DNA of 64,000 nt from Silene latifolia. Its lineage: Eukaryota; Streptophyta; Magnoliopsida; Caryophyllales; Caryophyllaceae. The position numbers and the translations under genes are program-made. The DNA lies in assembly GCF_048544455.1 (NCBI RefSeq), contig NC_133535.1:84072120-84136119 (forward strand). Direction: 5' to 3'. The notes beneath the pieces were generated by a model. That model saw only the letters and a list, made by a program, of their open reading frames with translations, was not told the origin of the DNA and did not search any database. Positions 24,146-37,418 of this stretch are shown here, in pieces. Each line of letters starts with the position of its first letter. Position 1 is the first letter of the stretch.

Positions 24146-24375
24146 GATTGTTTTGGTGGTTTTTTTTCGTTTTCATTGCTAGCCAAATATTTACAACCTG
24201 CATACAAACCGAAGTTCCACAACGCCATACATCCCAAACTTCAACAGACACAACACCATACATTTCAAATTTCAACCCAACACCACACATTTTTCCCAAA
24301 CTTCATTTCATATATTGAAAATGAAATGTTTACAAGCAAACATATTCTAAAGTTCAAGTCTTATTACATGCTAAA

Positions 24376-26054
24376 TTAAACATACTTAACTACTTGGAAG
24401 CCAACACCGGCTCCACTCCCCCCTTGTGGACCATGCGGATCAAAAGGATCGTAGTCGGGTCTAGGTCCAGGGTTACAACCTTGCCACCAAGTCTCAAACA
24501 TTGCCATTTTTTCCTTCATTTGGCGGAATTCTTCATCACGTTTTCTTTCACGTTCATCACGCTCTCTAATTTGAGCTTGAAGTTGACTAATAACTCCCGG
24601 TTGATATGTGTTGCAGGGAATTGTTGAAGTCGATCTCCTACGCGTGTTGTCATAGAAAGCCGGTGTTGAACTTCCGATACCATACACGTGCCCTTTCTTG
24701 AAGCCTTTCACCAACTCAAATCATATGTCATTATCCGCTTTTTCTGGATTGGCGGCTTTTTCATGTTCAAATGCATCCTACAATATTAAACAAATCATTA
24801 TAAGTTAATATGGTAACCAAAATAAGACATTAAAAAAGAGTAAATTAACAAAAATTAAGTGTTAGGGAAAACTTACAGATAATTCCTTGTCTTTTGGCTT
24901 AGTCCAACTCCTAATCCCTTTGTGGTCAACCCTAGAATGCGTGTCCAGAAACAGTTCCGGTACCGTCGTAACCGGTTTTGACTTCTTCTTTCCTTTCTGA
25001 ATGAAAGAAAACATACATGTTAGAAAATAAACAAAAAATCTAACATAAAATAAACATGTTGAAAACCAAAATTAGTGTGAAATAATAGATAAACTTACAC
25101 CCAATACATGATCCCAAAATGATCGGGATCCCCCGTAATAAGTAGGCTCGACCACAGCCTCTTTATTTCCTCCTTTTTTTGTTGAGGGATGCTTGTTTAG
25201 ACCTTTTCTGAAAAGCTTTGGTTTTAGTATGCTTTATTAGGTCTTCAAACTTCTCACCTGCAATTACACATATGAAATCATAACTAATAAGTTACTGATA
25301 TTATTTATAATATAAGAGAGTATATGCTAATTAATACAAATAACAAAACAAGTTAATTAAATACCTTTCATGTTCTCTGGCTCCTTCGGACGCTTGACCG
25401 TCTTCTAGATCACGTCCCGATATCGTCGAGTACCATCATTGTACCTGTTACTGACATTTATTTCTTGAGACTCATCACAAGAAAATGCTTGCTACAAAAA
25501 AAAAGGCGACAAAATTTCATATCAGTATAAAATAAAAGTCTAACTTGTTCTTAAAAAATTTATCAGAATTAATTATTTGGTTTCTAAAACAAAGAACTAC
25601 GAAAAATATATACCCGAAAGTTATTGAACCATGCCTCTTTTTGTGCATTAGAAGAATAAGTCCACGATGTAGGAACTGAACCCACGAAATTAGTCTTCGT
25701 GATTTTCGTTACACCTCGTATCACACAATCGTCCATAAACCTGCATTTATTTTGAACATGTAAAATTAGAAATAATTATTATTTTACAAAAAAAAAAAAT
25801 AATAATCGTAGACAAATAAAGTATAAGACTTACCATAATCCCGCCGAGTCAAGTATCATCCGATGATCCGCAGTGTACCGTATCTGCACCTGTGGTCCTG
25901 CATCGTCGGTAGCGTCAGGCTGATCCTCGTCACCATCACCGTCATCGTCTATCACCATCGGATCCTCACGCACAAACTCCTCCTCCTCCTCACGCGTACT
26001 CTGTCGAGAACCTGAGCCGCCTCCATGCTTCCTACCTCGACCTGCTCCAGCCAT
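24376..26054 (-). pseudogene. TNPA-like gene of the CACTA element, spliced
   Basis: Exon 1 (26054-25834) starts at ATG and encodes a Gly/Arg-rich, then acidic segment ending in a GTAAGT donor. Exon 2 (25740-25614) has a CAG acceptor and GTATAT donor and encodes a TSWTYSSNAQKEAWFNNFR-type block known from plant En/Spm TNPA proteins. A third exon near 25500-25370 contains a TAG. Short exons between 25270 and 24720 are likely. The last exon (24714-24376) encodes KGFKKGHVYGIGSS, a charged coiled-coil segment (QIRERDERERKRDEEFRQMKEK) and a Gly/Pro tail. Family knowledge: TNPA binds the subterminal repeats in the nucleus. Confidence 0.75.
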
Positions 26055-26158
26055 CTGCAGTAATACAAATAAAAATTAACACAAATAATGATAAATGAAA
26101 ATTATACGGACTTTTAAATTTTAATTATTTACTCTTGAGGAATACAAAATTATACCAA

Positions 26159-29100
26159 TTAAATCATACTCATCGTTTTCTTCCCCATCACCATCATCGT
26201 CATCGTCATCCTCCTCATCCTCATCCTCATCATCATCATCATCGTCTTCGTCATCCCCCTCGTCCCTCCTCCTCCTTTTCTCCTCCTCACCTCCACTTCC
26301 CCCCTCCTTTCCTCCTCTTCTTCCCTCCTCTCCTCCTCCTCCTCCTCCTCCTCATCCTCCCCCGGCAGTCTCTCTTCCACATCATAATATTCTTCCTCTT
26401 CCATGTCTTCACCATCTTTATTCTCATGCTCATAGTTAATTTCATCGGGTGGAGACAAAAGTGTTTCATTTGAAACGTTTTCTTCTTGGAAAAAAGTTGT
26501 ATCAACTTGTGACCGTGCCTTTGTCTTAAAGATTGCACAGCACGCATTTTGATTTCTATCATTTGTTGTGCTTGGATAAGTAGCAAAATACACTTGATGA
26601 GCCTAATGTGCAAGTATAAATGGATCATACTTAGAGTATGTTCTAGTACGATTCACTTCTACAAGCTTGTATTGTTCATGTACTCTCATTCCAGACACAG
26701 AATTATCCTTCCAGTCAACCTTGAATAAGACAGTTTTATTAGCTCGGTCACGTCCATTATAACTAATTTCAAAGATATCTTCAACTATACCATAGTATTC
26801 ATTGTCATAAAGAGAAGAAATAGTAACCCCCCAATTGAACCTAGCCTTACCTTTACCGTGGTTGAATGTTTGAAAATTAAACACATTAACCGAGTATCGA
26901 TTCCACGTTCTTACCATTCTTGAAGGACTAAACGCCAAACTTCTTATCAAATTATCTTGAATATTCAACTCAATTACATGTTTCTTAAACCATGTTGGAA
27001 ATTGGTCCTCATGTTTGTCCCAAACATCATCCTTACTTATATTAGGATTCCTCTCAATGAAATCATTAACAAACTGTGTTTCGTATGACTCCAAGAGGTC
27101 ACAATTAGATAGCACGTAAAGGTGGGCACGATTATACTCCTTATCATCCAAATATCTTGTTTGCCCTTTGATGAACACCCTTCATCATCTTGAGTTTGAA
27201 AAAATTCGGGTAAACTTCCGTCTATTTCATCCGGTTTCTCAACATTCAAGTTTTTTGCTTTGGTTTCTATATGTTTTTCAAAGTAAAGAGAACAAAAGTT
27301 TGCAATCTCTTCCGTTAAATAAGCATTGCATATAGAACCTTCCACCCTAGCGTTATTACCAATTTTTTTCTTCAAATGATTAAGAAACCTATAAAAGTTA
27401 ATGATGAGTTTTATTAATAGTTAATTAATAATAAAGTTAACATATAATAAATAGATTAGTTATTATTATTAATTTTAATTTAAAAGTAGCTAGATTATCT
27501 TAATTACCTTTCAAATGGATACATCCACCTATATTGGACGGGTCCCCCAACTTTGGCTTCATATGGAAAATGAACCGGTAGATGCTCCATGGAGTTAAAA
27601 AATGCAGGAGGAAAGATCATTTCAAGCTTACACAATGACTGTGGTATTTGCTCTTCCAGACGAATCATGTCATCAACACATATTGAAGAGGCATATAAAT
27701 CTCGGAAGAATTGACTAATCTCAACAATTGCATTCTAAACGTTTGTCGGCACGAGGTGTTTCAAAGCAATGGGTAATAATCGCTCCATGAATACATGAAA
27801 ATCATGACTTTTCAAGCCTTGCAACTTCAGCTTCTTAAGATCAACACATCGACTAAAATCTGATGCATACCCATCAGGAAACTTCAAATTTTGTAACCAC
27901 TCACACAATACCTTTCTCTTAGCTTTGTCGAGAGTGAAAATGGATGTTGGCTTAGACCCGTCGCCGCGAATGTGTAATTTGGGACGATGATAAAATATCT
28001 GCAAATCTTTTCTAGAAGCAATGCTATCTCATTTTTCACCTTCTACATCCATGATCATGTCAATTAGTTGCTCAAAGAAATTCTTTTCTATGTGCATTAC
28101 ATCCAAATTATGTCTTATCAACATTGTCTTTCAATAGGAAGGTCCCAAAGAATGCTTCTTTTAAACCAACCATTTTTCTGCTTTTTCAGTTCTTTAAATT
28201 CTTCTTCGGTACCATCAACAGGGGATGGTAAATCACATACCGTCTTCCATATCTCATCCCCAGGCACTCGTTTCGGAGGGGAATCAAGCACATCTTTACC
28301 TTTTCTGAAAGCTTTCTTGTTCCTCCTATGTGGATTTCCCTCTCGTAAGAAGCATCTATGACAATCAAACCAGCTTATTTTCTTGCTATTGGGAAGGCAA
28401 AATGCTTTACATTCCCCCATGCAACAAGGACATGCTTTTTGTCCTTGTGTAGACCACCCAGATAGCATACCATAGGCGGGAAAATCATTTATTGTCCACA
28501 AAAGGGAAGCTTTAAGTTGAAAATTTTGTTTTTTAGACACATCATAAATTTCCACCCCAACTTCCCACAAATATTTCAACTCCTCCACCAATGGTTGTAA
28601 ATAAACATCCAAATTATGTTTTGGGCTTTTTGGTCCGGGAACAATAAGAGACAAGAAGATATATGGCCTTTTCATACATAACCAAGGTGGTAAGTTTTAT
28701 GGTGTGACCATAACGGGCCAACAAGAATACTTTCTCCCAAAATTACCGAAAGGATCAAATCCATCCGTACACAAGCCAAGTCGTACATTGGGGGGTTCCT
28801 TGGCAAATTCAGGATACATCTGATCAAATCATTTCCATTCTTCCTCATCACTAGGATGACACATCTTCCCCGGAGCACGTGGGTTTTCTTTATGCCATCT
28901 CATTTGTTCGGCAATGTTTTTGGTGGCATAGATTATTTGAAGTCTTGGAGCGAGAGGAAAATAAAACAATTGGTTACATGCTATTGGTTTCTTACTCTTT
29001 TTGGCCCTCTTACTACCCTTGCCTTTTTTTCAAAACCAAAACTGCATCTCCTTCACTTGTCTCATATCTATCCGCCCCACAATCTTTGCATTTGTCAAGC

Positions 29101-29816
29101 AAAGCATCATCTTTCCAAAATAGCATACATTCTTCAGGACATTCATCAATCTTTTCATGCGGTAACTGAAGACCTTTAACTACTTTTTTGGTAGTGTAGA
29201 AACTTCGGGTCATGATATTATCATCGGGGAAAGATTCCTCAAGGAACGAGGCAATGCCATCAACAGCAAGAAATGGCATATTAAACTCACATTTCAAGGT
29301 AACTAGCCTAGAAGCGGCTTTTAACAATGTCATTCTGCTTCCTTCATACTAGGGTTTTTCTGAGGCTTTTAACATGTCAAGAAAGGCTTTTGCATGTGGG
29401 TGTGGCGGTTGTTCTTCACAAATGGTTGTATGGTCATCACTATTAAAAATAGTGGAATCCATAGCATCAACAACCATCTCTCTATATGGGTTCTAATCAA
29501 TTTGTATTTGTTGGGTGTGAGCTTGTTCATGAATTGGAGAATATGCTTCTCCATGCGAAATCCAATTGTAATAATTTGGCTTAAACCCGTTTATAATGAG
29601 ATGTTCTTCTACTACAATGTCAAGCTGGTATTTCAGGTTTTTTCATTTGGCACAAGGACACCTAAGTTTTTTGTCTACCAAGTCATATTCATCTTGTTAT
29701 TTAGCAAATTCAATAAACTCGCTAACACCCTTTATAAATCTAGCGGTAGGACGTCTTTTCTTATTGGAATTGTCTAATCTTCCTTCATACATCCATGAAC
29801 GTTCCAATCTCTTCAT
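26159..29816 (-). pseudogene. TNPD-like transposase of the CACTA element
   Basis: In order on the minus strand: the transposase-associated domain from ATG at 29816 (ERSWMYEGRLD, then CPCAK), with a TAA and a TGA inside it, the latter at an expected Cys. A CX2C segment (CKDCGADRYE) lies near 29080. A tnp2-type catalytic region runs over about 28878-27735, with GWSTQGQKACPCCMGE and later LKSHDFHVFMERLLPI. After a frameshift near 27175 comes a DUF4216-like domain (FKVDWKD, VHEQYKLVEVNRTR), with a TAG near 26604. A Glu-rich tail ends it. TNPD would cut the element ends in the nucleus. Together these changes mean no full-length product. Confidence 0.85.
26160..26400. repeat. CTC/ATC-rich low-complexity tract
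   Basis: Simple repeats of CTC, ATC and CCT on the plus strand encode the acidic tail of TNPD on the minus strand. Long plus-strand ORFs here are artefacts. Confidence 0.8.
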
Positions 29817-29950
29817 TTTAATCTAAAGAAGACCCCACAATAATTTAAACATTTTTAAAAAATAACAATAATATTACATACAAAATTTTCACATTATACT
29901 CCACATTATACAATAAACATATGAAAATAATATATAAATATTGTCAATAA

Positions 29951-30257
29951 GTAATCCATCTTCGAATGGGGTCCTTATCACTCCAACCTAAATCCGTCAA
30001 TGTACGTTTCAAGTCACTAGCAAACACACTTGTAATTTATTAATGAGAAAAAAATTCGGCAGCAATTCCCTTCAATTCTCCAAATACACATCAATGTAGA
30101 ATAAATAATTACTCCACATATACATGTATTCGGAGAACATTAAAGGGATCGCCACCAAACTCATTCCTCATTAATAAATCACAAATACGTGTTTACTACC
30201 TAAATGACTTGAAACGTAAAAAGACAGTCCCAAAATGGGGACTATTCAAGAATTACT
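29951..30257. repeat. Imperfect inverted repeat inside the CACTA element
   Basis: The arms 29951-30092 and about 30119-30257 are reverse complements with many mismatches; shared words include ACGTTTCAAGTCA, TTTATTAATGAG and CCCTTNNA. The loop is about 26 nt. It lies upstream of the TNPD start, so it would sit in the 5' leader or an intron of the transcript. Confidence 0.7.
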
Positions 30258-31404
<1,147 letters not shown>

Positions 31405-31560
31405 AGCAATTTGGCGATCGAACTTCAGTCGCCAAATTAGATTCCCTTTTTAAAAAAATCAGTCGCCAAATTAGCGACTGATTTCAGTCGCTAATTTTTT
31501 AATCAGTCGCCAATTTGGCGACTACCAGTATCAGTCGCCAAATTTCGGTCGCCTGTTTTA
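31405..31560. repeat. CACTA right subterminal repeats
   Basis: Copies of AGTCGCCAAATT and GGCGACTGA-like words in both orientations, matching those at the left end; fewer than on the left. Confidence 0.85.
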
Positions 31561-31575
31561 GTTTTTCTTGTAGTG
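31546..31575. repeat. CACTA right terminal inverted repeat
   Basis: Reverse complement starts CACTACAAGAAAAACTAAAA and matches the left end at 26 of 30 positions. Confidence 0.9.
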
Positions 31576-34500
31576 TTATGGGACCCTACTGTGTTTGAAG
31601 TTAATGTGAAAGATATGACTGCCCAAGCCATACATTCTGTAGTGTATGATAAGCTCAGGAGAAAAGATTTTTGGTTCACCTTGGTCTATGGGTTTAACAA
31701 AGCTGCAGAGAGGGAGAGCCTCTGGAGTAGTATTAGAACCTATCATAGGACTCTCATTGGTCCTTGGATGGTTTGTGGGGACAATAATGCTATTATGGCT
31801 CATAATGAACGGATTGGAGGGGCACAGGTTTCACGAGCTGATGTTCTTCCTCTGTCTAAGGTTACTCAGGATTGCCATTTGGTTGATCTTAAGGCAACTG
31901 GTGCCTTTTTTACATGGAATAACAAACATAAAAGTAGAGAGAAGGTGTATAGTAGACTTGACAGAGTTTTGATAAATGATGAATGGATTAATACTTTCCC
32001 TGATAGTGTGGCAAATTTCCTCCCTGAGGGGTTATTTGACCACTGCCCGTGTCTCATCACCTTGGAATGCCTACATCAGCAGCGTCCTAAATCCTTTAAG
32101 TATTACAACATGTGGGCACTCTCTAAGGATTTTGATCCAGCTGTTAGTAACTATTGGAGGACTATAGTTCAGGGGACCCCTATGTTTAGAGTGGTCACCA
32201 AACTGAAGATGTTGAAAGGAGAACTGAAGAAGCTTAATAGGGAGCAGTTTAGTGACATTGAAAATTTATCCAATGTTACTAAACTAGCACTTAAAGATAT
32301 ACAAATGAAGTTGGTTCAGGATCCTTTGAATAGTGCACTTTGTCATGCTGAAAACGTTTGTGCTGTAGAGTTGGGAGAGTTTCTAAAAGCTAGGAACATG
32401 TTCCTTCGTCAGAAGGCTAAAGCAGCTTGGATTGCAGAGGGTGATGAGAATACTTCTTATTTTCACTCAGTGATCAAAAGACGTAGGAGCCAGAATAGGG
32501 TGTACAAGATGAAAGACATGAGACAGCAAGATTGTGATTCTAATGGTGATATTAAGACTGCTTTTGAAGAGTTTTATAAATCCTTGCTAGGAGAGTAAAC
32601 CTGTGACTCATGTTAATCAGGCAATTGTTAAGATGGGTCAGTGTCTAACTGATGAACATAGATCTACTTTGTTAGCTCCTCTTTCAGACACTGAAATAAA
32701 GAGGGCTATGTTTGATATTCCTGGTAACAAAGCACCAGGCCCTGATGGTTTTGGAAGTCAATTTTTCAATATGCCTGGCATATTGTTGGTCATGAAGTGT
32801 CTACTGCTATCAGAGATGCTTTTACTAAGGGGAAGGTATTGAAGCAGTGTAATAATACTGTGATTAATTTGATCCCAAAGGTAGAAATTCCTGAGAATGT
32901 CAAGCAATTTAGACCAATTGCTTGTTGTAACACTGTTTATAAGTGTCTATCTAAAGTAATCTGCAATAGATTGAGAGACATATTGCCTGATATTGTAATT
33001 CCTTCACAGAGTGCCTTCATAAAAGGGAGGGACATTGTGGGGAACATCTTGATTTGCCAAGATTCAATAATGTTGTATAAGAGGAAAGCTTGCTCTCCTC
33101 GACTGTTGATGAAATTAGACCTACAAAAAGCATACAATTCAGTAGAATGGGAGTTTGTTCATGAAATGTTGGATGCTTTAGCTTTCCCTCCTCAAATTAT
33201 TGAACTCATTATGCAATGCGTGACTACTCCATCCTACTCTATAGCTCTAAATGGTGAGACTTTTGGTTTCTTCCAAGGGAAAAGAGGTTTGAGACAAGGA
33301 GACCCATTATCTCCTCTTCTCTTCACTATTTGTATAGAGTACCTCAGCCGGATTTTGGGGGTGATACATAAGCACAGGCAGTTCAGGTATCATCCTCTCT
33401 GTAAGAGCATTGGGTTGACCCACCTATGCTTTGCAGATGATCTTATCATGTTTTGTAAAGGGGATATGAAGAGTATTGAGCTACTGTTAAATGCTTTTAG
33501 GTACTTTTATAAGGCTTCTGGTTTGGTGATGAATTAGGATAAGTCCAATTTCTACTGTAATGGCATGGCAGAGCAATTGATTAAAGAGTTAGAGGCTGAG
33601 ACTGGTATGAAGCCTGCCAAGGTTCCTTTTAAGTACCTGGGGGTAAATGTTTCCCCTAAAAGACTCTCGGTGCTGGATTGTCATTGTTTGGTGGAGAAAC
33701 TGGTTGATAGAATCAGGGGTATAGGGGCTAGGAAGCTTGCTTACTCTGGTAGACTGGTTCTTGTTCAATCAGTCCTAAGTTCACTTCACTCGTATTGGGC
33801 TAGGATCTTTATAATCCCTAAAACTGTCATTGCCAGGATTGAAGCTGTGTGCAGACGTTTTCTTTGGCATGGTGCTGAGTAGTAAGAGGGGCCAGCATTG
33901 GTGACATGGGATGCTATTTGTCACCCTTTCAAACAAGGAGGGCTTGGGATTAAAAAATTGTATGAATGGAATATTGCAGCCTTGGGAAAATATGTTTGGT
34001 GGATTGAGCAGAAAGCAGACCATCTATGGGTGAAATGGGTGCATTGAATCTACATAAAAGGGGTGTACTTGGAGGGATTATGAACCATCAATTAACAGTA
34101 GCTGGGCTTGGCAGAAGATTTGCCAAGTGAAAGCTATCCTTCATTAATTCTTCTATGGCACTATGGGCAGACTGAATGAGAATTATACGATCAAGTAAGG
34201 TTACCAGTTCCGTAGGCCTGATATAGAGAAAGTTAAATAAGCGCCTTTGGTGACAGTCAGATGGATATTACCAAGACACAGATTCTTTGTTTGGTTAATT
34301 GCTCAGGAGAGGCTTTTAACACAAAATAGGCTTCAGAAAATGCAGATCACTCAGGATAATTTATGCTACCTGTGTGGTTTGGTGAAGGAAGATCATGAGC
34401 ATCTTTTTTTTTTTAATTATGATTATAGCAGGAAATGCAGGGACCTGGTTCACTACTGGTGCCCTGTTCAGTTACCTGAAAATCGTTGCTATGAATGGTG

Positions 34501-34738
34501 GCTTAAGTGGAGATCCAGAAATCAGGCGAGGAAGAAGCTGATAGCAGTTATACTGGCTGCTTTGATGACTAACATATGGTGGAGCAGGAACAAATGTAGG
34601 ATGGACATGATACTCACTAGGCCTGAGATGCTAGTTAGCCAGGTCCATAATAAAGTGAGAATGAGACTTAATAGTGTTAAATTTGTAAGCAACATTAGTA
34701 AGGTTATGAGTTGGAAAGACATGATATGTAAGAATTAG
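31576..34738 (+). pseudogene. LINE ORF2: rest of endonuclease, reverse transcriptase, zf-RVT
   Basis: The endonuclease resumes with WDPTVFEV, then GDNN, FFTWNN, SRLDRVL and DHCP near 32040. A frameshift at about 32596 leads to the RT N-terminus (NKAPGPDGFGS), and another near 32780 leads to a long frame 32797-33882. That frame has FRPIACCN, QSAFIKGRDI, RGLRQGDPLSP and the catalytic FADD near 33435, and one TAG at 33535. Two adjacent stops at 33880 and a TGA near 34046 precede a C-terminal zinc-binding domain (34247-34738) with LCYLCGLVKEDHEHLFF. Family role: nicks target DNA and reverse-transcribes the LINE RNA in the nucleus. Confidence 0.88.
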
Positions 34739-34835
34739 GGTAAGTATAGTGCTTACCTTAAAAAAATGTTGTACGGGACATGGTTAATTATTCTAATGAT
34801 AAGCTTACTTCCCCCTCCCCCCCCCCCCCAAAGAA
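34739..34835 (+). other. LINE 3' end with C-rich tail
   Basis: A short 3' UTR ends in a run of about 20 C residues broken by one T, then AAAGAA, just before the 3' target copy. A plain poly(A) tail would be expected. The purine-poor run may be an expanded tract within the tail. Confidence 0.6.
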
Positions 34836-34850
34836 AAAATCACTTTGGTA
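34836..34850. repeat. LINE target-site duplication, 3' copy
   Basis: AAAATCACTTTGGTA. On the minus strand it reads as the PFTKVI part of Athila 2 gag, and the 5' copy reads as TEVI, so the two flanks rejoin one gene. Confidence 0.85.
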
Positions 34851-37241
34851 AAGGGTAGGGTTACTTCAAACTTCTCAAGTATGTCACAAAACTTGGCATA
34901 CTTGAAGTTTTCCCTACTTTTTATTGATCTTGAGGGGTAAGGAATATGGGTAACAAGTTGAGAATCGGAGAGTACCTTTGGAGGGTTTGATTTCTTTGTT
35001 ACCTTTGTGGTGGGTTGCAAGAGCACTTCTTCGGTAACATCTTCACCCCCTTCTTCCTCACAAGGTAGATCTTCAACTAAGACATCAACTTCCTTTCCCA
35101 TTTGTACTCCCCCACTTGAGGATTCTTCACATGTCTTCTTCCCCTTCTTCGCTTCACTTACCCTTGTCGGTTGTGTCATCGGTGGGCTTTCTTTCCACCA
35201 TTCATTTCCGCCCTCTTTCTCTTGGGATCTCATCAACCTCTATCTTAAGGTGCTTGTAAGGATCATAAAGCTCTATTCCATTTCTCAAGACCACCGCATC
35301 AGCTTGGTAGCTAGTAGAAGCATCCTTGGAGATTTGCCCTTAAGCTAACAAGCCACCGGGTGGCCTATGGGCGTTAGCAAGAGCATGAGCGTCCAATCAG
35401 GCCTCTGATTCTCTCATTTCCTTTTGGTGGGCAATTCTTTGGTTGACATTTTCTTATTGACTAGCCATCTTGAAATTAACCAAGTATTGGCTATGTTGCA
35501 TTTGCATATTTTTCAACATCTTCATGATTTCACCTTGGGAAGTGTCAGCCATAGGTTCTTGATAGGGTTGATTAGCAATGGGTAAAGGGAACCCATAATC
35601 ATTCCGAGTGTTGGGACCTTGATTGTTGTTGTAGTTTTGTCCCCCTTGATAGTTCCCTCTAGGACCATGGTTGTTGAAGTTTGATCCTTGCCCTTGTTCT
35701 TGGAAGCCTTGAGCAAACCCTTGATTAGCTTGGTTAGTTTGGTTCCCTTGATAGAACCCTTGATTGTTTTGGTTGCCTCCAAAGTCTTGGTACCCTAGAG
35801 GTTTGTTCCCAAAGTTTTGGTTTTGATTTCTGGTGTTGTTTCTTTGATTAGGATATCCACCTCTAGGTAGAGAAAACCCGGGTGGTTGGTATTGGGCACT
35901 TGTTGTTGAAGGTGTTGTGGGTTTTGGACATTGATGCTCTTGTAGTTAAAATTGGGGTGGTTTCTCAAACCCGGATGATAGTAATTTGTGTTTCGGTTAT
36001 AGACATTGATATTGTTATAGGGTGGTCATGGTGGTCTCGTGTTATTGTTATAGCTTTGAAAAGCATTAACATCTTGCATGTTGTCTTCATACCCCACATT
36101 ATAAGAGTTGTTGGCAGACACATCAAAGGTGTGACCCTGTCCTCCACATAGCTCACAAGGAACACTTTGATCATTTCTTCCATTGGTGGACCATGGGATC
36201 CACTAGCTTGATGGACTTGGTTTCTTGTCAATTGCTCAAACTTCTTGGTGAGAAGGTCAAGCTTGGTATTTGTCTCGGCATTTGCATTAGAAGTGGTTTC
36301 CTTAGGATATCGGCCATTGTTCCTAAGCACATTTCCCCTGGAGCCGTACTTGGCCTCCGAATCCACCATCTTCTTGATTAGTGCCATCCCTTCGTCATCA
36401 CCCAAATGGTCGAATCCCCCTCCCGCGGAGACATTCACCATTTCTTTAGTTCTTGGCAACAAGGTTTGGAAGAAGGTTTGGGTGACATACCAATCCGAAA
36501 TCCCGTGGTGAAGACAACTAGCGATAAGGTCTTAATATCTATCCCATGCCTCACCCAAATATTCTCCATCCTCTTGTTAGAAAGTGTGGATTTAATTTTG
36601 AAACATGACGGTCTTGGATGATGGGTAGTACTTGGCCAAGAATGCCTTGGCTAAGGCTTCCCATGTCATGAATTTGTCCGGAGGGTGAACATTCACCATC
36701 GGTCTGCCTTTCCCGTCAAGGAGAATGGGAACAACATCATCCTTAGTGTATCTTCGGATAACCCATTCTTTTTCATCATAGCGACCTTATTTTTGAATTT
36801 CCTTAGATGAGCATGAGCATGTTCTTCGATACGACCCCCGAACAAATCTTTTTCTACCAACCCAACTTGGGTGGGGTGCATCTCAAAATTGTTGGGAGCC
36901 AAAGTGCCAAAGTTGATGGGGTTGCAAGCATCATTGTGGTTGGGACGGTTATGGTCATGTAAAGCCATTGGTGGTGGGGGATTGGGTATATGAGGGTGTG
37001 GTGATTGAGGTGGCATTGGAATTGGGAAGTCATGAAACGGATTTTCTATTAGAGTCTCAATCGTGTTGTTTGGTTGTAGTTGGGTTGTGGTTTCAAAGAT
37101 TGGTTCTGTGAGTGAGTTTTATTGGTCTATGGTTGCTTGAGGATAATTTCTAACTCTTGCAATAGTCCTTGTCCGTAAGGTTTGAAAGAGCCTCTCGGGA
37201 TCGGAGTTAAAGAGCAAAGCTTGATGGTTCCTCCTAGGCAT
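34836..37241 (-). pseudogene. Athila element 2 gag
   Basis: Starts at ATG 37241 (MPRRNHQALL). A Pro/His/Asn-rich N-terminus is followed by the gag core (LVEKDLFGGRIEEHAHAHLRKF, MLFPFSLTGKADRW at 37016-36693). After frameshifts it continues through 36462-35965. An Asn/Gln/Gly-rich segment (about 35880-35480) and a charged pre-protease segment (35236-34836; NFKYAKFCDILEKFEVTLPFT) complete it. There are several stops, including a TAA near 37120. Reading passes across the LINE insertion into the protease at 22254. Confidence 0.8.
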
Positions 37242-37398
37242 GCACTCGATAAACCGTTAGTCTCCTAGTGTTTTTACACAATAGGGAAAGGCAAAAATCA
37301 CACACTCTACAATGAAGAACACAATTACTAAAGCAAATAAGCAAGTGAGCTAAGACTGAATCTAAGACCTTTAACAAACTAAATATAACCTAACGCCA

Positions 37399-37416
37399 TC
37401 CCCGACAATGGCGCAC
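37399..37416 (-). other. Decayed tRNA-Asp primer site, Athila element 2
   Basis: Matches the primer site of the other Athila elements at about 14 of 18 positions and lies 2 nt from the LTR. Confidence 0.7.
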
Positions 37417-37418
37417 TT

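Noticed and set aside
26135..26473. 112-codon His/Pro/Leu-rich plus-strand ORF
   Set aside because: It is the antisense of the acidic low-complexity tail of the CACTA transposase.
28856..29179. Overlapping plus-strand ORFs at 28856-29179 and 29394-29826
   Set aside because: Antisense to recognisable TNPD coding sequence.
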